DNA of 64,000 nt, taken from contig NZ_JAJOMC010000018.1 of assembly GCF_021129155.1 (NCBI RefSeq), forward strand, positions 1-64,000, in the 5' to 3' direction. The notes beneath the pieces are model-generated. The model searched no databases, had not been told where the DNA came from, and worked only from the letters and a program-made list of their open reading frames with translations. Of the stretch, positions 10,579 to 19,092 are shown piece after piece. The DNA comes from Arthrobacter sp. AK04 (GTDB lineage: Bacteria; Actinomycetota; Actinomycetes; Actinomycetales; Micrococcaceae). The position numbers and the translations under genes are program-made. Position 1 is the first letter of the stretch. Every line of letters starts with the position of its first letter.

Positions 10579-11981
10579 AGCTTGAACACCCGCCGCGGCG
10601 AGCCGTCCACGATGTCCACGATGAGTTCATGTGCGCGCTCCTCGCTGACGCGGTGTTCCGCCACCAGCCGGGCCAGGAAGGAGGCTTCGATCCGGCGTGA
10701 GGCGTCGTGCCGGGCAGGGATGGAGCAGAAGGCCCGGGTGTCGTCGATGAAACCGGAGGATCGCGAGAATCCTGCTGTCTCGGTGACGGCGGACCGGAAC
10801 CGCAGCATTGCATCCGGCGCATCCAGGAACCACCAGGGGGCACCCAGGTACACGGACGGGTAGAACCCCGCCAGCGGTGCCAGTTCACGGGAGAACACCG
10901 TCTCGTCGAGGGTGAAGAGGACCAGGTGGAAGTCCTTGGCGGTGCCGAAGTCCTGCAGGACCGGCCGGATGGCCTCGGTGTAGTTGATGGCGAACGGGAT
11001 GTCGTGCCCGGTGTCAGCACCGAAGCTGTTGAAGGTTGGTTCGTGGTGGTTGCGGTACGAGCCGGGATGGATGGTCATCACCAGGCCGTCCTCCACCGAC
11101 ATCCTGGCCATCTGGTACATCATGTGGGCCTCGAAGTCGTCCCTGTCCCGGGCCGTTGCCGTGCCCGAGCGGGCGCGGTCAAACAGCTTCGCAGCGTCCG
11201 CCGGATCAAGCTTCAGGGTGGCCGGGGTGCGGACTCCATGGTCTGCCGAGACCGCGCCGTGGTCCACGAAATAACGACGCCGGTTCTCCAGGGCGGTGAG
11301 GTAGGCACCGTAGCCCGTGCCGCCGTCGCCCGCTGCCGCAATGAGCCGGTCCACATTCTCCGCCCACGCGGGGTGGGCGATGTTGAGGTAGGCGTCCGGG
11401 CGGAAGGTGGGCAGGACGCGCCCGTGGAAGGTGGGGTCCTGCGCGATGGCCTTGTGGCTGGCCAGAGTGTCCAGCGGATCGTCCGTGGTGGCCAGGACCT
11501 CGATGTTGAAGTCCTTGAACAGCTCGCGGGGCCGGAAGCCTGGCTCCTGGAGCTTTGCGGAAATCGCGTTGTAGCTGGCATCGGCTGTGTCCGCGCCCAG
11601 CTCCCCCTCGAGGCCAAAGACGCTGGAGAACTGGGTGCGGAGCCAGTACCCGGACGCGGTGCCCTCGAACAGCGGCCATGCCTTGCAGAACTCGCGCCAG
11701 ACTGAACGGCTGTCCGGCTGCGATGCGGCGGACGCCCGGAGCCGGTCCAACGGGACGCCGCTGGCATGGATCAGCCGGGTGACGTAATGGTCCGGGCTGA
11801 CCAGCAGCGCTGCCGGATCCGGGAACGGCGTGTTCTGCTCGATGACGGAGGCATCAACGTGCCCGTGCGGGGAAATGATAGGGAGGTCCTGGACGCGCTG
11901 CAGGAGGTCCCGCGCGATGCTGCGCGTTCCTGGGTCCGCGGGCAGGAGCCTGTCTCGGTTGGCGGCAATCGACTGTGACAT
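10575..11981 (-). CDS. uxaC: Uronate (glucuronate) isomerase
   Basis: A 468-residue amidohydrolase-fold enzyme that converts D-glucuronate to D-fructuronate (and D-galacturonate to D-tagaturonate). The zinc-binding SPHGHVDAS lies near the N-terminus; VLATTDDPLDTL, VLPTFRPDAYLN, MVTIHPGSYRNHH-type sequence (MTIHPGSYRNHH), GADTGHDIPF and KDFHLVLFTLDETVFSRELAPL follow in the order seen in UxaC. Length is normal. ATG 11981 is the first gene of the uxaC-uxuB pair. A LacI-type operator (12012-12027) lies 31 bases upstream. With UidA, UxuB and ManD it completes the route from glucuronide to KDG. Confidence 0.93.
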   Translation of the reverse strand: MSQSIAANRDRLLPADPGTRSIARDLLQRVQDLPIISPHGHVDASVIEQNTPFPDPAALLVSPDHYVTRLIHASGVPLDRLRASAASQPDSRSVWREFCKAWPLFEGTASGYWLRTQFSSVFGLEGELGADTADASYNAISAKLQEPGFRPRELFKDFNIEVLATTDDPLDTLASHKAIAQDPTFHGRVLPTFRPDAYLNIAHPAWAENVDRLIAAAGDGGTGYGAYLTALENRRRYFVDHGAVSADHGVRTPATLKLDPADAAKLFDRARSGTATARDRDDFEAHMMYQMARMSVEDGLVMTIHPGSYRNHHEPTFNSFGADTGHDIPFAINYTEAIRPVLQDFGTAKDFHLVLFTLDETVFSRELAPLAGFYPSVYLGAPWWFLDAPDAMLRFRSAVTETAGFSRSSGFIDDTRAFCSIPARHDASRRIEASFLARLVAEHRVSEERAHELIVDIVDGSPRRVFKL

Positions 11982-12011
11982 AGATCAATGGTCCCGGTTA
12001 TGCACTCTTTT

Positions 12012-12027
12012 TGTCAACCGGTTGCCA
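12012..12027. promoter_or_regulatory. LacI-type operator before uxaC
   Basis: TGTCAACCGGTTGCCA, a 16-bp palindrome with one mismatch and the CC|GG centre typical of LacI-family sites. Read on the minus strand it includes TTGACA, which could serve as the -35 of uxaC. Additional TTGCCA half-sites follow at 12032-12046. It differs by one base from the operators at 20721 and 22704. Confidence 0.75.
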
Positions 12028-12073
12028 TTAATTGCCATAACGTTGCCGTTGGGCGGTGGAGCCTTGGTGGAGG

Positions 12074-13135
12074 TCAGGTGGAAGCCAGGAGGCGGCCGCT
12101 GGAGCCGCGCAGCACCAGTTCGGTTTCCACGCGCAGGGTCCCGTCCGGTTCCCCTTTCCCTTGCAGCAGGTCGAGCAGCCAGGTGGCCGCCCCGGCGCCG
12201 CACTCCCCCAGCGGTGAGCGCACTGTTGTCAGCGGAGGGGTGGTGAAGTCTGCTCCGAAGATGTCGTCGAAGCCAACGATGCTGATCTGGTCCGGGACCG
12301 CCATGCCGCCGGCCTGGAGCTCCTGCATCAGGCCGATGGCCAGGAGGTCGTTGTACGTCAGCACAGCCGTGGCGTTGGTTGCCAGCACGTCGCGCGCCAC
12401 CTGCCGGCCGCCGTCGACCGTTGGTTTGGTGGATTCCACCCGCACAGCTTCGAGCCGGGACCACTCGCAGGCGGCCTGGACGCCCTCCCAGCGGCGGGCG
12501 GACATCCAGGACCTGGCGGGGCCCGCCACGAAGGCCATCTTCTTGTGCCCGTTGGCCGCGAGGCTGCGGACTGCTTCCCCGATGCCCTTCCGGACATCAG
12601 GGATGACGCATGGCATGCCCTCCACTTCCCGGTTGATGATCACCACGGGTTTGTCGCGGGCCAGGGCCCGGATGTCGTCGTCGTCCATGCGCGGGCTGGC
12701 CAGGATCAGGCCGTCAGCCGTGGTCATCATGCGCCGCGCCGCCGTCAGCTCGGTGGCTGCGGATTCGGCAGATTCGGCCAGCACCAGGGTGTAGTCCCGC
12801 AGGGTTCCGGTGGTCTGGGCGCCCCGGATGATGTCGAAGAAGGTGGGGTTGGTGATGTCGGCGACAATCAGCCCGAACGTGTTGGTCCGGCCGGTGGGCA
12901 GTGCCCGGGCGAAGGGGTTGACCTGGTAGTTCAGCTCTGCGGCCGCGTCCTCGATGAGTTTCTGCGTCTTGGCGCTGACCCTGCCGGGTTTGCTGAGCGC
13001 CCTCGAAACGGTGGAGGGGTTGACGCCGGCCACCTTGGCGATGTCGTAGATGGTGGCGTTGCCTTTGCCGTCCCGGGCCGGTTTCCTGGCGGTGTGCGGC
13101 GTTGCGGCGGGGCCGTGCGTCTTGGGTTCGGTCAC
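12074..13135 (-). CDS. LacI-family transcriptional regulator
   Basis: A 353-residue LacI regulator. After a 30-residue polar extension, TIYDIAKVAGVNPSTVSRALSKPGRVSAKT is the helix-turn-helix, and NPFARAL with leading LNYQV is the hinge helix that reads the CC|GG centre of the operator. The periplasmic-binding-protein-like ligand domain follows, ending with the usual QISIVGFDDIFGADFTTPPLTTV and a Glu-rich TELVLRGSSGR. Start GTG/ATG 13135 is chosen as the longest frame; the N-terminal extension makes a later start possible. It lies directly upstream of uxaC-uxuB in the same direction, with operator half-sites between, so repression of the uronate genes is a reasonable inference. The inducer is unknown. 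Confidence 0.9.
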   Translation of the reverse strand: MTEPKTHGPAATPHTARKPARDGKGNATIYDIAKVAGVNPSTVSRALSKPGRVSAKTQKLIEDAAAELNYQVNPFARALPTGRTNTFGLIVADITNPTFFDIIRGAQTTGTLRDYTLVLAESAESAATELTAARRMMTTADGLILASPRMDDDDIRALARDKPVVIINREVEGMPCVIPDVRKGIGEAVRSLAANGHKKMAFVAGPARSWMSARRWEGVQAACEWSRLEAVRVESTKPTVDGGRQVARDVLATNATAVLTYNDLLAIGLMQELQAGGMAVPDQISIVGFDDIFGADFTTPPLTTVRSPLGECGAGAATWLLDLLQGKGEPDGTLRVETELVLRGSSGRLLAST

Positions 13136-13159
13136 CGCCCCATCCTAGCGAGGAAACAA

Positions 13160-13225
13160 CCCAACCAGGTCGCAGCAAGTGTCGTTTTGACGGGTCTAAA
13201 CGACACTTGCTGCTACCCAGTTGGG
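13160..13225. repeat. 66-bp imperfect palindrome with AGCAAGTGTCGTTT arms
   Basis: AGCAAGTGTCGTTT and its reverse complement AAACGACACTTGCT flank a ten-base loop, and the symmetry continues outward through GG...CCCAAC/GTTGGG with a few mismatches. It lies between the LacI gene and the Gfo/Idh gene. The size and long symmetry look like a REP-type interspersed palindrome; it may also act as a terminator for the dehydrogenase gene. Only one copy is visible here. Confidence 0.6.
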
Positions 13226-13238
13226 CGGTGGCTGGGGG

Positions 13239-14405
13239 CTAGCTGCGCTCCGGGAACGTGCCTTCTTCAGCGATGCGCTTGTTGAGTTCGGCGAGGAACA
13301 CATCCTCGTCGAAGTCCAATGACACCTCAGTGCCGGTCCAGCTCGAGAGATGGATGGCGTTGGCCAGCCTGACCCCGCTGATCCCGTCCGAGCCGGGGGC
13401 CAGCAGCGGCGTGCCGCCCAGGATGTTCGCGGCAAAGTTCTCCAGGACGCCGGAGTGCTGCGCTCCCCAGGCGGACTCGAATTCGATCACCTCGGTGCTG
13501 TAGTACTCCTCCGGGTTCAGCTGTCCCATGAACAGCTTCCGGACATCGTCCATGCCCATGCCGTCGCTGAGTTCGCGCTCCGGCTTCTTCAGACGGGTGA
13601 CCGTTGCCGTTTTGGAATTCTCGACGACGATCTTGCCCTGGTCGCCCAGGATCTCGAAGCGGTCGGTGCCCACGATGTCGTGGGTGGCAGTGACAAACAC
13701 GCCGGTTGCGCCGTTGCCGTAGTCCACCACGGCGGTGACTTCGTCCTCGACGGCGATGTCCCGCCGGAAGCCGTACGCCACCTTCGAATACACGGACTTC
13801 GGGACGCCGCAGATCCACTGCCAGAGGTCCAGCTGGTGCGGTGCCTGGTTGACCAGCACGCCGCCGCCCTCCCCGCCCCACGTGGCCCGCCACGCGCTGG
13901 AGTTGTAGTAGCCCTGCGGGCGCCACCAGTTGGTGATAATCCAGTTGGTCCGGCGGATGGCACCGATTTCGCCGTTCTCCACGATCTCCTTCAACCGGCG
14001 GTACAACGGGTTGTTGCGCTGGTTGAACATGATGGCGAAGGACAGTTCCGGCTTCGCTGCAGCGAATTCGTTGAGTTCCCGGACCTGCTTCGTGTACACG
14101 CCGGCGGGCTTCTCCACCAGCGCGTGGATGTTGCGCCTGAGCGTTTCAATGCCCATTTCCGGGTGCAGGAAGTGCGGCACGCAAGTGACCACGGCATCCA
14201 CGTTTCCGCTCTCCAGCATGGCGATGTAGTCGTCGTAGAAGGGGACCCCAGGATAGGAAGCCGCAGCAGCGTCCTTCTTGGCGGGATCGGTGTCGCAGAG
14301 GGCTCCGATCTCCATGTTGGGGACCAGTCCGCCGGTGATGAACTTTGCGTAGGCGCCGCCCTGCTGGCCCAGGCCGATGATGCCCAGGCGTACTTTCTTG
14401 GCCAT
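13239..14405 (-). CDS. Gfo/Idh/MocA-family oxidoreductase
   Basis: A 388-residue NAD(P)-dependent sugar/polyol dehydrogenase-type protein. The open frame extends further upstream, but the protein begins at ATG 14405 (MAKKVRLGIIGLGQQGGAYA), which has a GGAGA site and opens directly into the Rossmann GxGxxG. VEKPAGVYTKQ carries the family EKP, and NQAPHQLDLWQWICGVP holds the catalytic His. The tail binds the sugar. It is the last gene of the ABC-transporter operon, just after a TIM-barrel isomerase. Pairs of this kind commonly work on inositols, keto-sugars or glycoside oxidation; the exact substrate cannot be read from sequence. Confidence 0.85.
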   Translation of the reverse strand: MAKKVRLGIIGLGQQGGAYAKFITGGLVPNMEIGALCDTDPAKKDAAAASYPGVPFYDDYIAMLESGNVDAVVTCVPHFLHPEMGIETLRRNIHALVEKPAGVYTKQVRELNEFAAAKPELSFAIMFNQRNNPLYRRLKEIVENGEIGAIRRTNWIITNWWRPQGYYNSSAWRATWGGEGGGVLVNQAPHQLDLWQWICGVPKSVYSKVAYGFRRDIAVEDEVTAVVDYGNGATGVFVTATHDIVGTDRFEILGDQGKIVVENSKTATVTRLKKPERELSDGMGMDDVRKLFMGQLNPEEYYSTEVIEFESAWGAQHSGVLENFAANILGGTPLLAPGSDGISGVRLANAIHLSSWTGTEVSLDFDEDVFLAELNKRIAEEGTFPERS

Positions 14406-14436
14406 GAGTGGGGTTCTCCGTATCTTTTTTTGGAAT

Positions 14437-15306
14437 CTAGAAAAGGTCGCCGTGGCCCATGGCCACCAGGTTGTCGTGCGAGGTCTGCAGTGCATCCCAC
14501 ACGGTGCGGCCATAGAGGTCGTCCTGCTCCACCAGCAGGTACTTTGCCCCGGCGGCCTGGGCCGCAGGAATGATGGAAGGGAAATCCAGGTTTCCCTCAC
14601 CCACTTCGGCGAACTGCACCACGTCTTTGAACGCCTGCATGAAGCCGGTGAAATCACCACTGCCCGGCATTCCGAATGCTGCTTCCGGCATGGAGCCGAT
14701 CCGGTAGTCCTTCAGGTGGACCATGGCGGTCCGGCCTGCGTACTTCTGCAGGGTCCGGACGGGATCAAGCCCGCCCCGCTGGACCCAGTGGACGTCGATT
14801 TCCAGGCCCATGGCCGGTGAGTTCCCGGCGATGATATCCAGCATGTATTTGCCGTCGAACTTCGCGAACTCGATGTGGTGGTTGTGGTAGTACAAGCTCA
14901 GCCCATGCTCCTGGAGGCGCTCGGCGTACCCGTTGGCTTCCCTGGCGAAATCGATCACGGCGTCCAGGGACTTCATTGCGGGGAAGGGAAGCATGCCGAT
15001 CCGCAGCAGCGACGAGCCCAGCCTGGCGGCATCGTCCACGATCTTGTCGAAGTCGTCGCGGAGGGAATCGCCCGGGCGGCCTTCCGGCTTTTCCAGGGCT
15101 ACCGAAAGCGCGGCCACATCCATGCCGAGCTCGGTGCGGGAGCGCTCCAGTTCGGCCACGTTTTCCGGTGTCATGGGGATCTGGGAAATTTCGACGGCGT
15201 TGTAGCCGATGGTGCTGACCTTGCGGAGCGTCTCGAACGGTCCGATCTCCGCGAAGCTGTCCTTCAGCATCATGGCCTGTACGCCGATGGTGGCAGTGCT
15301 GCCCAT
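14437..15306 (-). CDS. Sugar phosphate isomerase/epimerase family (xylose-isomerase-like TIM barrel)
   Basis: A 289-residue AP-endonuclease-2-type TIM barrel. Metal ligands are spread over GYNAVEISQIP, LYYHNHHIEF, LEIDVHWVQRGG, MVHLKDYRI and VEQDDLYG, the order expected for the IolE/xylose-isomerase-like family. Cytoplasmic, no signal peptide. It sits 31 bases before the Gfo/Idh gene and 47 bases after the ABC ATPase gene, so it is part of the transport operon. Probable role: isomerisation, epimerisation or dehydration of the imported sugar or of a 3-keto intermediate made by the neighbouring dehydrogenase. Substrate unknown. Confidence 0.85.
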   Translation of the reverse strand: MGSTATIGVQAMMLKDSFAEIGPFETLRKVSTIGYNAVEISQIPMTPENVAELERSRTELGMDVAALSVALEKPEGRPGDSLRDDFDKIVDDAARLGSSLLRIGMLPFPAMKSLDAVIDFAREANGYAERLQEHGLSLYYHNHHIEFAKFDGKYMLDIIAGNSPAMGLEIDVHWVQRGGLDPVRTLQKYAGRTAMVHLKDYRIGSMPEAAFGMPGSGDFTGFMQAFKDVVQFAEVGEGNLDFPSIIPAAQAAGAKYLLVEQDDLYGRTVWDALQTSHDNLVAMGHGDLF

Positions 15307-15353
15307 GTGTAGTCCTCCGATTTTGTTGGATGGTGGTGGTCTTATCCGCGCCC

Positions 15354-16259
15354 CTAGGCGGCTGCGCCCGCCTGCCGGCGCTGGGCCGCGAGGAGCCGGT
15401 GGCGGTCGGCGCGGCGTTGTTCCTGGCGGTCGGGGTCCGGGACCGGGGAGGCGAGGAGCAGGCGCTGGGTGTAGGGGTGGTTGGGGTTGGTGGTGACGGT
15501 GTGGGCGGGGCCTTGTTCGACGATTTCGCCGTGGTACATGACGGCGACGCGGTGGCTGATGTGGCGGACCACGTCCAGGTCGTGGGAGATGAAGAGGTAG
15601 GAGACGCCGGTGTCCTTTTGGATTTGCAGGAACAGGTCCAGGACGCGGGCCTGGGTGGAGAGGTCCAGGGCGCTGACCGGCTCGTCGCAGACAATCAGCT
15701 TCGGCGACAGCGCCAGGGCGCGGGCGATGGCCACGCGCTGGCGCTGGCCGCCGCTGAACTCGCGGGGCAGGCGGTGGATCGCGTCGGCGGGCAGGCCCAC
15801 CTGGTCCAGGAGTTCCCTGACGCGTTTCCTGGCCTCCGCGGGTGCTTTGCCCTGGACGCCGAGGGGTTCGGCGAGGATGTCGCCGATTTCCAGGGCCGGG
15901 TTCAAGGAGGTGTAGGGGTCCTGGAAGACCACCTGCAGGTCCCGGCTGAGTGTTCGGCGTTCCTTGCGGGTGGCGTGGCTGATGTCCTTGCCCTCGAAGA
16001 TGATCCGTCCGCCGGTGACCGGGGCCAGGCCCAGGACAGCGCGGCCCAGGGTGGTCTTCCCGGAGCCGGACTCCCCCACCAGGCCCAGGGTTTCGCCCTG
16101 GCCGATGGTGATGCTGATGTCCGTCAGGGCGCGGAACGGCCTGGAGCGCCAGCCCTTGCCCTGGTACTCAACCACGAGGTCTTCAACAGCCAGCAGCCCG
16201 GGGCCGTTGGGTCGTTCATCCGGCGCGGTGGCGCTGGCGTTGGCCGTTGAGGCGGTCAT
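15354..16259 (-). CDS. ABC transporter ATP-binding protein, OppF/DppF type
   Basis: A 301-residue ATPase of the oligopeptide/dipeptide (DPP) importer class. Walker A is LVGESGSGKTTLGR, the signature is FSGGQRQRVAIARAL, Walker B is LIVCDEPVSALDLS, and the H-loop is ISHDLDVVRHISHRVAVMYHG. A C-terminal segment with NHPYTQRLLLASPVPDP is the usual OppF tail. It works at the cytoplasmic face with the fused permease-ATPase encoded upstream. Start ATG 16259 overlaps that gene's stop in ATGA. The C-terminal Arg/Gln/Ala-rich end is unremarkable. Confidence 0.92.
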   Translation of the reverse strand: MTASTANASATAPDERPNGPGLLAVEDLVVEYQGKGWRSRPFRALTDISITIGQGETLGLVGESGSGKTTLGRAVLGLAPVTGGRIIFEGKDISHATRKERRTLSRDLQVVFQDPYTSLNPALEIGDILAEPLGVQGKAPAEARKRVRELLDQVGLPADAIHRLPREFSGGQRQRVAIARALALSPKLIVCDEPVSALDLSTQARVLDLFLQIQKDTGVSYLFISHDLDVVRHISHRVAVMYHGEIVEQGPAHTVTTNPNHPYTQRLLLASPVPDPDRQEQRRADRHRLLAAQRRQAGAAA

Positions 16260-18154
16260 GATGTGGCTCCGTTCGGGGTGGCGCTGACGAGCATGGTCAT
16301 GGGTTCCTTGCCTTCGAGCATCGACCCAAGCAGGGTCCGGGTGTAGGGCTCTTTCGGGCTGGACAGGATCTCCCGGACCGGTCCTTCCTCGACGAGGCGG
16401 CCGTTCTGCATCACCACGACGCGGTCGCAGAGATCGGCCACGACACCGAAGTTGTGGGTCACCAGGATCACTCCGACACCCAGGCGGCGCTGGAGGTCAC
16501 GGATGAGGTCCAGCACATCAGCCTGGACCGTGACGTCCAGGGCCGTGGTGGGTTCGTCGGCGATGATCAGGTCCGGTTCGCAGCTGATCGCCCCGGCGAT
16601 CAGCACGCGCTGGGCCATGCCGCCGGAGACCTCGTGCGGGTAAGCGCTGAAGGTCCGGTCCGGGCTGGTGATTCCGACGTCGGCCAGCAGCTTCAGGGCC
16701 CGCCGCCTCGCTTCGGCCTTGGAGATTCCCAGGACCCGGACCATGGGGGTGACCAGCTGGTAGCCGATGGTGAACGCCGGGTCCAGGTTGGACATGGGCT
16801 CCTGCGGAATGTAGGAAATGCGCTTGCCGCGCAGTGCCGCGACCCTGCCCTGGTTAACCTTCGTATCCCCTGGTGCCACGGTGTAGTTCCCGTCGAACTG
16901 GATGGACCCGGCCATGATGCGGGCGGTGTCCGGGAGCAGGCCCAGGATGGAGAACGCCGTCTGGGACTTGCCGGAGCCGGACTCGCCCACGATGCCCAGG
17001 ATCTCCCCGCGGTCCACGTGGAAGGACACGTCATCGACAACTTTTTTGACCGTCCCGTCCGCCTGGGGATACCCGACGCCGAGGTTGGTGACCTTCACCA
17101 GGTGGTGTTCGGTCCCTTCCTCCACGGTGGTCTTGCCCTGGCGGGACGGACGCACCCTGTCCTCTCCCGCCGTCGTGCTTCCTGCCGGCGCAGCCTGCTT
17201 TTTGTGCTTGATCTTCTCGCCGTCCTCGAGGGCGTCGCGGATGGCGTTGCCCAGCAGGACCAGCGCGCCGATGGTCAGCGCCATCGCAAAGGCGGGCCAG
17301 AAGAGCAGCGTGGGGGTGAGGTAGACGTTCTTGAACCCCTCGGACAGCATCACGCCCCAGCTCGCCTTGGCGGGGTCCCCCAGGCCCAGGAACTCCAGCC
17401 CGGACTGGATGGCAATGGCCACCCCGGCGATCGCGGCGGTCTGGATGATGATCGGGGCCCGGACCACGGAGAAAATGTGCCGTGCGATGATGCTCGCATC
17501 CGAGAGCCCGGAGACCCGGGCGGCGTCCACGTAGAGCTCATTGCGGACCGACTGCACCGCTGAACGGGTCAGCCGGAAATAGGACGGGCTGATCAGGATC
17601 CCGAACGCGATCATCGCGATCCAGACCGACGGGCCGAATGCTGCGCGGATGGTCAGCAGCACAATCAAGCCCGGCAGGCTCATCAGAATACTGACCACCC
17701 AGTTCGAGATGGCTTCGAACCTGCCCGCGTAATAGCCGGCGATCAGCCCGGCAGGCAGGCCGATACCGATCGCTACCGCCGCGCACAACACCGCCGAAAG
17801 CAGCGTCAACCGGGCCCCGAACAGCAGCCGGCTCCAGACATCGCGGCCGGAACTGTCCGTGCCCAGGATATTCACCTCGTCCGGGGCTGCAAGGGTCTTG
17901 GAGATGTTGGCAAAGTTCTCATCAAACGGGGCCAGGACATCAGCGAACACCGCCAGCAGGGCCATGCCCAGCAGGACGACCATCGCGATCACGCCCAGCG
18001 GATTCCGGACCAGGCGCTTGAACACCGTGGACCGGACCACCGTCCCGGACTGGCCCGTTCCCCCGCCGCCGGCAGTGCCGGGGGCAGTGCTGGTGCGGGG
18101 GGCAGGGGCTCCTGGCGCAGGGGTCAGGGCTGTGGTTTCAACGGACTCGGTCAC
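16256..18154 (-). CDS. ABC transporter permease (DppC type) fused to ATP-binding protein (DppD type)
   Basis: A 632-residue protein combining two normally separate subunits. Residues about 45-300 are a DppC-type permease with five to six membrane helices and the EAA-like loop (SGLSDASIIARHIF). A charged linker (about 300-345) leads into a complete ATPase: Walker A IVGESGSGKSQTAF, signature VSGGMAQRVLIAGAI, Walker B LIIADEPTTALDV. With the partner permease (18151-19092), binding protein and second ATPase it makes a full importer. The fusion fixes a 1:1 ratio of permease and ATPase. It overlaps both neighbours by four bases. The operon context (isomerase, dehydrogenase, LacI sites shared with uronate genes) suggests a saccharide rather than a peptide as cargo. 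Confidence 0.9.
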   Translation of the reverse strand: MTESVETTALTPAPGAPAPRTSTAPGTAGGGGTGQSGTVVRSTVFKRLVRNPLGVIAMVVLLGMALLAVFADVLAPFDENFANISKTLAAPDEVNILGTDSSGRDVWSRLLFGARLTLLSAVLCAAVAIGIGLPAGLIAGYYAGRFEAISNWVVSILMSLPGLIVLLTIRAAFGPSVWIAMIAFGILISPSYFRLTRSAVQSVRNELYVDAARVSGLSDASIIARHIFSVVRAPIIIQTAAIAGVAIAIQSGLEFLGLGDPAKASWGVMLSEGFKNVYLTPTLLFWPAFAMALTIGALVLLGNAIRDALEDGEKIKHKKQAAPAGSTTAGEDRVRPSRQGKTTVEEGTEHHLVKVTNLGVGYPQADGTVKKVVDDVSFHVDRGEILGIVGESGSGKSQTAFSILGLLPDTARIMAGSIQFDGNYTVAPGDTKVNQGRVAALRGKRISYIPQEPMSNLDPAFTIGYQLVTPMVRVLGISKAEARRRALKLLADVGITSPDRTFSAYPHEVSGGMAQRVLIAGAISCEPDLIIADEPTTALDVTVQADVLDLIRDLQRRLGVGVILVTHNFGVVADLCDRVVVMQNGRLVEEGPVREILSSPKEPYTRTLLGSMLEGKEPMTMLVSATPNGATS

Positions 18155-19092
18155 GAGGCACGCACCTTCGGGTTGAGCCAGCCGTTGAGCAGGTCCACGA
18201 TGAGGTTGACCACGATCACAACGGCGACGGTGTACATAACAACGCCCATGACCACCGGCTGGTCACTCTGGCTGGTGGCGGCGACGGCGAGCGGGCCCAT
18301 TCCGGGCAGGGCGAAGATCTGCTCGATGATGACCACGCCGCCCAGCATGCCGATCAGCTGCAGGCTCAGCACGGTGAGGCCCGCCGGTGCGGCGCTGCGC
18401 AGGACATGCTTGAAAAGGATCTCCCCTTCCTTGATGCCGCGGCTGCGGAGCGTGCGGACGTAGTCGCGCTCCAGCTGCTTGATCACCGCGCTGCGGATCT
18501 GCTGCGCGCCGCCGGTCACTCCATTAATCAGGAGCGCAATCACCGGCAGGGTCAGCGAAAGCACCCACGCGTCGGCCCCGACCCCTGGTGAGATGGTGCT
18601 GGTGGCAGGGAACATGCCCATCTGGATGGCAAGGATGGTCACCAGGATGATGCCGATGACGAAGCCGGGAACGGAGTCGCCGATGATCGCACCGACCTGG
18701 ACCACACGGTCCACCCAGCCCCGCTTCACCGCTGCCGCCATCCCGATGAGGGTGGCAATGATGGCAATGAGGATCATGGCGGTGAACACCATGGTCATGG
18801 TCACGGGGATCCGCGTGGCCAGTGCGTTGGCTACGGGTTCGGAGGTGAACCAGGAGCTGCCCAGGTTCCCTTGCAGGGCGTTGGCCACCCAGTCGAGGTA
18901 GCGGGCCAGGATGGGCTGGTCCAGCCCAAGCTCGGTTTCCTTCAGCGCCACCTGCTCTGGTGTGGCCTGGTCACCCACGATGTTCCGGGCGATGCTTCCG
19001 CTGGAGAGGTAGAGGAGGAAGAAGGTCAGCGCCGAGACGGCGACGAGGACCACGAGTCCGCTGCCGAGGCGTTTAAGGATGAACCGGATCAT
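18151..19092 (-). CDS. ABC transporter permease, DppB type
   Basis: A 313-residue inner-membrane permease. The frame is open upstream, but ATG 19092 (MIRFILKRLGSGLVVLVAVS) gives the canonical DppB start with the first helix at once and shares one base with the binding-protein stop (TAATG). The extracytoplasmic loop with QPILARYLDWVANALQGNLGSSW, the ERDYVRTLRSRGIKEGEILFKHVLRSAAPAG EAA loop and the end NLIVDLLNGWLNPKVR are typical. It dimerises with the permease half of the downstream fusion protein. Confidence 0.92.
   Translation of the reverse strand: MIRFILKRLGSGLVVLVAVSALTFFLLYLSSGSIARNIVGDQATPEQVALKETELGLDQPILARYLDWVANALQGNLGSSWFTSEPVANALATRIPVTMTMVFTAMILIAIIATLIGMAAAVKRGWVDRVVQVGAIIGDSVPGFVIGIILVTILAIQMGMFPATSTISPGVGADAWVLSLTLPVIALLINGVTGGAQQIRSAVIKQLERDYVRTLRSRGIKEGEILFKHVLRSAAPAGLTVLSLQLIGMLGGVVIIEQIFALPGMGPLAVAATSQSDQPVVMGVVMYTVAVVIVVNLIVDLLNGWLNPKVRAS

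Noticed and set aside
13160..13225. Simple intrinsic terminator
   Set aside because: No T-tract follows on either strand, and the symmetry extends well beyond a terminator stem; recorded as a repeat.
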